A DNA stretch of 17,039 nucleotides, from positions 1 through 17,039 of the forward strand of contig CAYYOI010000032.1 in assembly GCA_964473285.1 (NCBI GenBank), read 5' to 3'. Positions 13,040 to 17,039 of this stretch are shown here, piece by piece; position 1 is the first letter of the stretch; the number at the start of each line of letters is the position of its first letter. Origin of the DNA: JBNJGT01 sp964473285. GTDB lineage: Archaea > Nanobdellota > Nanobdellia > Woesearchaeales > JACJVW01. A model generated the notes under the pieces. That model did not search any database, was not told the DNA's origin, and was given only the letters and a program-made list of their open reading frames with translations. The translations under genes were made by a program, and so were the position numbers.

Positions 13040-13813
13040 ATGAAAAGATTAAGCTTCCTTTTTTTGCTCGTGCTGACAGGCTGTCAGCAATCTGACACAG
13101 ATATCTTTGTGAGCTTGGTTCCATTGCAGGGGATTGTGCAGGAGATTTCAGACAACATGACAGTTGATGTGATGGTCCCTGTAGGCGCAAATCCTCATAC
13201 TTACGAACCTACACCCAGCAAGATAAAAGAGGTATCTGAAGCAAGAATGTATGTGAAAGCAGGCTCAGGCATAGAGTTTGAGGTTGCATGGTTTGATAAG
13301 ATAAGGTCACTGAACAAGGATATGATTGTGGTTGACGCCTCAGATGGCCTGGATTTTGAGAACCCCCATATCTGGCTTTCCCTTTCAAATCTTGAGGTCA
13401 TTGCAAATAACATATATCAAGGACTTGCAGAGCTTGACCCTGAAAATAAAGAGACTTATAAGGCAAACCTTGATGAGTATCTCTCCCGTATCCGTTCTAT
13501 TGACCAAGAGATAACAGTAAGGAACAAATCCTTTGTAGCATTCCACCCAGCCTGGGACTATTTCGCAAGGGATTATAATCTTACGCAGGTTCCCATAATG
13601 AAAGAAGGCAAGGAACCTACATTCCAGGATGTCCGGGAAGTAATAGAAAAAGTGAATGAAGAGAATATTTCTGTAATCCTTGTATCCCCACAATTCAGCT
13701 CAAGGTACGCAGACGCAATATCAGAAGAGACTAATGCAAAAGTTGTCCGTGCAGATACCCTTGCAAGTGATACCCCCTCAACAATAAGGGAGATTGCCCA
13801 GGTGATAGGATGA
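13040..13813 (+). CDS. znuA: zinc/manganese ABC transporter substrate-binding lipoprotein
   Basis: A 257-residue cluster A-I binding protein. A signal sequence with lipobox LVLTGC (Cys15) anchors it outside the membrane. The metal-binding residues are in NPHTYEP (His53), NPHIWLS (His110), AFHPAWDYFA (His169) and an acidic residue near the end, RADTLASD (Asp239). The His-rich loop between His53 and His110 seen in many zinc-specific ZnuA proteins is absent, so Zn versus Mn cannot be decided; three His plus one Asp favours zinc. It is the first gene of a compact ABC operon; its TGA overlaps the ATPase start (ATGA), so the two are translated together. It is slightly shorter than the usual 290-310 residues. 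Confidence 0.93.
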   Translation: MKRLSFLFLLVLTGCQQSDTDIFVSLVPLQGIVQEISDNMTVDVMVPVGANPHTYEPTPSKIKEVSEARMYVKAGSGIEFEVAWFDKIRSLNKDMIVVDASDGLDFENPHIWLSLSNLEVIANNIYQGLAELDPENKETYKANLDEYLSRIRSIDQEITVRNKSFVAFHPAWDYFARDYNLTQVPIMKEGKEPTFQDVREVIEKVNEENISVILVSPQFSSRYADAISEETNAKVVRADTLASDTPSTIREIAQVIG

Positions 13814-14544
13814 TTGAGCTTGAAAAAGTGAGCTACAGTTATGACAAGCACCCTGTTGTAAAGGGTGTCACCCTCAAGATTGAAGATAATGATTTTCTTG
13901 CAATAATTGGTCCTAATGGTGGTGGCAAGACCACCCTTCTCAAGCTTATACTGGGAATGCTTACCCCTGAGGAAGGAAGAATAAGAATCGATGGTAAAGA
14001 CCCAAGGCATGGAAGGAAAAATCTTGGCTACGTCCCCCAGCATTTCGATTTTGACTTCCAGTTCCCAATATCAGTATTTGATGTTGTTCTCATGGGCCGT
14101 CTTGGACACTTCGGAAGATACTCAGCAAAAGACAAAGCCGTAGCAACAAGAGCGCTCAACACAGTTGGCATGAAATCATTCAGCCATCGCCATATCTCTG
14201 AGCTCTCAGGAGGACAGCGACAGAGGGTCTTTATTGCCCGTGCCCTAGCCCGTGAACCAAAAACCCTTCTCTTAGACGAGCCGGTATCTGGTCTTGATTC
14301 AACCTGGCAGAACAGGTTCTATGAACTCCTCAAGGAACTTAACAAGAATATTGCGATAGTTCTGGTAACCCATAACATAGGTGTTGTCTCCTCTTACATA
14401 GAGAAACTTGCCTGTATCAACCAGACCCTTCACTACCACGGTTCTCCAAAGGAAGGCATAAAGCACCTTTCCCAGACTTATCAATGTCCTGTAGAATTGA
14501 TTGCTCACGGTGTTCCGCATCGGGTGGTGCAGGATCATGATTGA
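13810..14544 (+). CDS. znuC: zinc/manganese ABC transporter ATP-binding protein
   Basis: A 244-residue ABC ATPase that powers import on the cytoplasmic face. Walker A is GPNGGGKT (34-41), the Q-loop YVPQ (74-77), the signature ELSGGQRQRV (131-140), Walker B LLLDEPVSGLD (153-163) and the switch histidine VTHN (186-189). The FQFPISVFDVVLMGRL segment and the length match the ZnuC/MntB group. It overlaps znuA by 4 nt and znuB by 8 nt, as expected for subunits made in fixed ratio. Confidence 0.96.
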   Translation: MIELEKVSYSYDKHPVVKGVTLKIEDNDFLAIIGPNGGGKTTLLKLILGMLTPEEGRIRIDGKDPRHGRKNLGYVPQHFDFDFQFPISVFDVVLMGRLGHFGRYSAKDKAVATRALNTVGMKSFSHRHISELSGGQRQRVFIARALAREPKTLLLDEPVSGLDSTWQNRFYELLKELNKNIAIVLVTHNIGVVSSYIEKLACINQTLHYHGSPKEGIKHLSQTYQCPVELIAHGVPHRVVQDHD

Positions 14545-15352
14545 ATTATTCCAGTTCGAATTCATCAGAAACGCGTTTTTGGCAGCTATCCTGATAAGCA
14601 TTGCCTGTGGCATTGTAGGGACCTATGTTGTCATCCGCAGGATTGTCTTCATAAGTGGAGGTATAGCCCACGCTGCCTTTGGTGGTATAGGTCTTGGCAT
14701 ACTATTGGGTATAAACCCCCTTGTCACTGCAATACCATTCAGCCTAAGCACTGCCATAGGGATAGGTACTCTATCACGCAACAGCAAGCTTACCGAGGAC
14801 TCACTCATAGGCATTCTCTGGTCACTTGGCATGGCTCTGGGAATACTTTTCATAGGCCTTACACCGGGTTATACAACAGATCTCTTCAGTTATCTCTTTG
14901 GATCGATCCTCACTGTTACAAAAAACGAGCTCATCCTCATGGCAGGGCTTGACCTTCTTATAGTCGCTCTTGTCATCTATTTTTTCAAGGAACTCACAGC
15001 AATTTCCTTTGACGAGGAATTCAGCCGTATTGCAGGCATACCAACCCGTGCCCTCTACATACTTTTGCTTTGCCTTGTAAGCCTTAGCATAATCCTTCTC
15101 ATAAAGGTTGTGGGTATAATCCTTGTGATGGCACTCCTGACATTTCCCACTGTACTCTCGCGCCAGTTCATAAACAGGCTAAAGCCCCTTATGATAACCT
15201 CAACAATTGTTGCGACCATTGCAACACTTATTGGCCTTCTCCTCTCTTACTTTCTTGATCTTCCTTCAGGCGCAACCATTGTCTTGTTCCTAACAGTTCT
15301 CCTGCTTGCAACAAAACTGATGAATGCCAGTAAAAGTTATGTGACTTCTTGA
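14537..15352 (+). CDS. znuB: zinc/manganese ABC transporter permease
   Basis: A 271-residue membrane protein with about eight hydrophobic helices. The N-terminal FEFIRNAFLAAILISIACGIVGTYVVIRR..FISGGIAHAAFGGIGLG segment is the hallmark of the ABC-3 family. Conserved SFDEEFSRIAGIPTR (157-171) is the loop that couples to the ATPase, and KVVGIILVMALLTFP (190-204) is also typical. The start is placed at the ATG 14537, 8 nt inside the end of znuC. An earlier ATG at 14501 would add 12 residues unlike the family. A GGTGGTG run about 10-15 nt upstream can act as ribosome binding site. It ends the znu operon. Confidence 0.94.
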   Translation: MIELFQFEFIRNAFLAAILISIACGIVGTYVVIRRIVFISGGIAHAAFGGIGLGILLGINPLVTAIPFSLSTAIGIGTLSRNSKLTEDSLIGILWSLGMALGILFIGLTPGYTTDLFSYLFGSILTVTKNELILMAGLDLLIVALVIYFFKELTAISFDEEFSRIAGIPTRALYILLLCLVSLSIILLIKVVGIILVMALLTFPTVLSRQFINRLKPLMITSTIVATIATLIGLLLSYFLDLPSGATIVLFLTVLLLATKLMNASKSYVTS

Positions 15353-15370
15353 CTCTGCATCCGAAACTTG

Positions 15371-15378
15371 TTTAAATG
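15371..15378 (+). promoter_or_regulatory. TATA box for the 92-residue orphan
   Basis: TTTAAATG is centred about 25 bp before the ATG at 15399, in the short gap after znuB. It argues that the orphan is a separate transcription unit and not a fourth znu gene. Confidence 0.5.
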
Positions 15379-15398
15379 ACCTCTTTTTCCGCCGCCAG

Positions 15399-15677
15399 AT
15401 GGACAAAATAAAGAGGTTTCTTACAGACATACTCGATGAAGAAGCATTAGGTACAACAAGGATAGCTCCCTTGCAAAATAAGGTAATAGTCAATCCCCCA
15501 GAGACCTTTCAGACGATAGCAACCAATGCAGCAATTGAAAACATACTTGTTGCCGGCAACAGAGTATATTTTGCACATAATCTGAATGGTGACAAGTCAC
15601 AAGGTTGGGCATACGAATTGACTCAAGGAACCCAGTATTTTCTTGATACCTACGCAAGCCAGTACATATGTCGCTAG
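15399..15677 (+). CDS. small protein of unknown function (92 aa)
   Basis: No family recognised. The N-terminus MDKIKRFLTDILDEEALGTT is an amphipathic helix. The remainder alternates short strands and turns (NKVIVNPPETF, IENILVAGNRVYFAHNLNGD, WAYELTQGTQYFLDTYASQYI) and is rich in Asn, Gln and aromatic residues. There is no signal, membrane span or metal-binding cluster, so it is probably cytoplasmic. It has its own TATA box and follows znuB by 46 bp. It ends 23 bp from the convergent phosphoesterase gene. Confidence 0.68.
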   Translation: MDKIKRFLTDILDEEALGTTRIAPLQNKVIVNPPETFQTIATNAAIENILVAGNRVYFAHNLNGDKSQGWAYELTQGTQYFLDTYASQYICR

Positions 15678-15700
15678 ATGCAGGACTTGCTAAAAAAAGC

Positions 15701-16723
15701 TTATCCTGGAACCAGCCTTAGATAAGTTATCTCATTTCGTGATCCAAGCCGCATATAAGGTCCCCATGTCCCTGTACCCGGAGAAACATAAAGGTGCATA
15801 TCATCCAGATCATATAATCCTTTGACATACTGGTATCGCATACTAACAAGAAGAGTGAAAGGAAATATCTGCCCATTATGCGTATGGCCTGCAAGCTGTA
15901 AATCAATACCTTTCTCCTTTGCATACTCGGTTCCTTCAGGCGTATGATACATAAGTACAGATGGTGTTGTGCTGTCTAGATCCAGTTTCTTGATTGCAGG
16001 AATCCCTTGATATTCAATTCCCACTATCTGTATGCCATGTTCTGAAACAACCTCATTTCTAAGGACTCTTATATTGCTGCCATTGATCAGTTCGTAAACC
16101 TTATGGATTCCTTCATAGACCTCATGATTACCAGTAACAAAATAAATCGGAGCATTTATCCTTCCAAAAGGAGAGAATATATTCTTATGTATACTCGAAT
16201 CAATCATGTCCCCTGTTATTAACACCATGTCCGGATTTAGCCCTTCAGTCTTATCAATAACCCTCTCTAAGAATCCTGAATTGCGTATAGCTCCAAGATG
16301 CAGGTCTGTAAGTTGCACTATGGTAATCTCCTCTTCAAGATTCTCAACAGGAACCTCAACTTCCTTTATAACAATGCCTGCTGCATTTATCATTGATATT
16401 ATTGTCATCAGGCCGACCAAAGCAACAATTATTACTCCTGCATGAGGCACAGAATAAAATTGTCTTATCACCTCGTATATAATGAGAAAGCAGATAAAAA
16501 AGAAGAATATTCCTAACCACAGTGCAGAGATAAAATAAAATCCCCTTGAGAACATATTAGGAAAAGCCTTCTCGATATATAATGACAATGGAACTGCAAA
16601 AGTTGTAATTGCTGTCAATAAAAACAGGATCCTCTTTTTTATCCCCAGTAAACTTCCAAGCCTCAAAAAGATATATGAGTTAAGGCCAGCATAAGCAAGG
16701 AAAACAAAAATAAATCCGATCAT
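15701..16723 (-). CDS. membrane-anchored metallophosphoesterase (YkuE-type)
   Basis: A 340-residue protein. Residues 1-118 hold about four hydrophobic helices; 133-340 are a calcineurin-like phosphoesterase domain with the full set of metal ligands. These are QLTDLHLG (137-144, D-x-H), ITGDMID (169-175), VTGNHE (196-201), LMYHTPE (257-263) and AGHTHNGQ (278-285). The layout, several N-terminal helices followed by this domain, matches YkuE-type enzymes, some of which hydrolyse UDP-diacylglucosamine or other lipid-linked phosphates; the substrate here is open. The active domain orientation is not certain from sequence. A TTTTAAAA box 26 bp upstream of the ATG suggests its own leaderless transcript. 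Confidence 0.92.
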   Translation of the reverse strand: MIGFIFVFLAYAGLNSYIFLRLGSLLGIKKRILFLLTAITTFAVPLSLYIEKAFPNMFSRGFYFISALWLGIFFFFICFLIIYEVIRQFYSVPHAGVIIVALVGLMTIISMINAAGIVIKEVEVPVENLEEEITIVQLTDLHLGAIRNSGFLERVIDKTEGLNPDMVLITGDMIDSSIHKNIFSPFGRINAPIYFVTGNHEVYEGIHKVYELINGSNIRVLRNEVVSEHGIQIVGIEYQGIPAIKKLDLDSTTPSVLMYHTPEGTEYAKEKGIDLQLAGHTHNGQIFPFTLLVSMRYQYVKGLYDLDDMHLYVSPGTGTWGPYMRLGSRNEITYLRLVPG

Positions 16724-16744
16724 CCCTTTCTAAAAATCCTTTTC

Positions 16745-16752
16745 TTTTAAAA
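16745..16752 (-). promoter_or_regulatory. TATA box for the phosphoesterase gene
   Basis: TTTTAAAA (self-complementary) is centred about 26 bp before the ATG on the minus strand. The AAAGGG just before the ATG might aid translation but is a weak ribosome binding site. Confidence 0.45.
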
Positions 16753-16755
16753 TCC

Positions 16756-16957
16756 TTACTAATTGCTGGATAATCGTTGAATTCCTTATGATTACCCTTA
16801 GTCCCAGCTCTACAGAATAGAAGAATTCATCCATCTCTTCTAAGCCCTGTTATTGCCCTGAAATCCTTTTATGATTCTAGAAGGGTTTGAAGCCACTAAT
16901 ATGTATATTTGAAGCTCTAGTCGGATATGTACTCTTTATACTTCAGATACAAGATGA
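16756..16957. other. non-coding gap, nothing distinctive
   Basis: No long open frame, RNA gene or strong repeat is visible in these about 200 bp. The stretch is AT-rich and frequently interrupted by stops in all frames. Confidence 0.4.
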
Positions 16958-17038
16958 CTATAAGCACATTACTCTTATCTCGCCTTCGGGTCCGTAGAAA
17001 TCCTCTGAATCGTTAGAAATATAAAGGAAAACACCTGT
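16958..17038 (-). CDS. possible 3' end of a gene cut by the right edge
   Basis: On the minus strand one frame is open from the right edge to a TAG at 16958-16960, giving 26 residues that include FLYISNDSEDFYGPEGEIRV. The composition is protein-like, with alternating strand residues then a Gly-Pro turn, but a second minus frame is also open for about 20 codons here. It would be the tail of a leftward gene upstream of the phosphoesterase. Family unknown. Confidence 0.35.
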   Translation of the reverse strand, partial: TGVFLYISNDSEDFYGPEGEIRVMCL

Positions 17039-17039
17039 A

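Noticed and set aside
14501..14536. Earlier start for znuB
   Set aside because: It would add 12 residues not found in ABC-3 permeases and deepen the overlap with znuC; the ATG at 14537 begins the conserved N-terminus.
1..17039. CRISPR array, transposase or insertion sequence
   Set aside because: No regularly spaced direct repeats, transposase-like protein or paired terminal repeats were seen; the only tandem repeat is in-frame coding sequence of L31e.

Overview
The window is archaeal. It carries eukaryote/archaeal-type ribosomal proteins (S19e, L39e, L31e), a PDCD5-type DNA-binding protein, an ATP-dependent DNA ligase, a KaiC-like ATPase, a B-family polymerase homologue, an intron-containing tRNA and TATA boxes about 26 bp from many start codons. 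FtsZ, GGTGA-type ribosome binding sites inside operons, and the gene sizes fit a euryarchaeal or DPANN (for example Woesearchaeota-like) chromosome. That placement is inference; phylum cannot be fixed from the window alone.

Layout. Positions 1-1240 are AT-rich: a possible gene end at the left edge, about 300 bp of structured non-coding DNA, and two overlapping GNAT acetyltransferase genes. From 1288 come a small conserved-looking orphan, then tRNA-Ala(GGC) and an intron-bearing tRNA-Pro only 1 nt apart, then a 643-residue B-family DNA polymerase homologue whose exonuclease motifs and most polymerase motifs are destroyed. Convergent to it is the leftward ribosomal operon rps19e - PDCD5-like - rpl39e - rpl31e; its last protein carries a repetitive Glu/Lys tail longer than the L31e core. 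Upstream of that, also leftward, is ftsZ, ended by an elaborate hairpin/T-run terminator and preceded by a cluster of four TCGCCAA motifs, two of them exactly placed in hairpin loops. A nitroreductase-like gene and an ATP-dependent DNA ligase gene diverge from a 39-bp shared promoter. A BCCT-family osmolyte transporter follows the ligase.

The leftward block 12920-10764 holds a four-helix membrane protein and, under its own promoter, a translationally coupled trio: single-domain KaiC-like ATPase, 80-residue helical protein and lipoprotein. This trio is the best candidate for an undescribed functional unit. Rightward from 13040 is a compact znuA-znuC-znuB zinc/manganese ABC importer, then a 92-residue orphan; a membrane-anchored YkuE-type metallophosphoesterase runs leftward at the right side. 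The last 300 bp hold its promoter and perhaps the cut end of another leftward gene.

How it works together. Housekeeping functions (translation, cell division, DNA joining) are interleaved with envelope and transport functions (BCCT, Znu, lipoproteins, phosphoesterase). Most transcription-unit-leading genes appear leaderless, with a TATA box 25-28 bp before the ATG. rps19e and ftsZ are exceptions, with leaders and GGTGA sites, and both leaders or upstream regions contain inverted repeats that could be regulatory.
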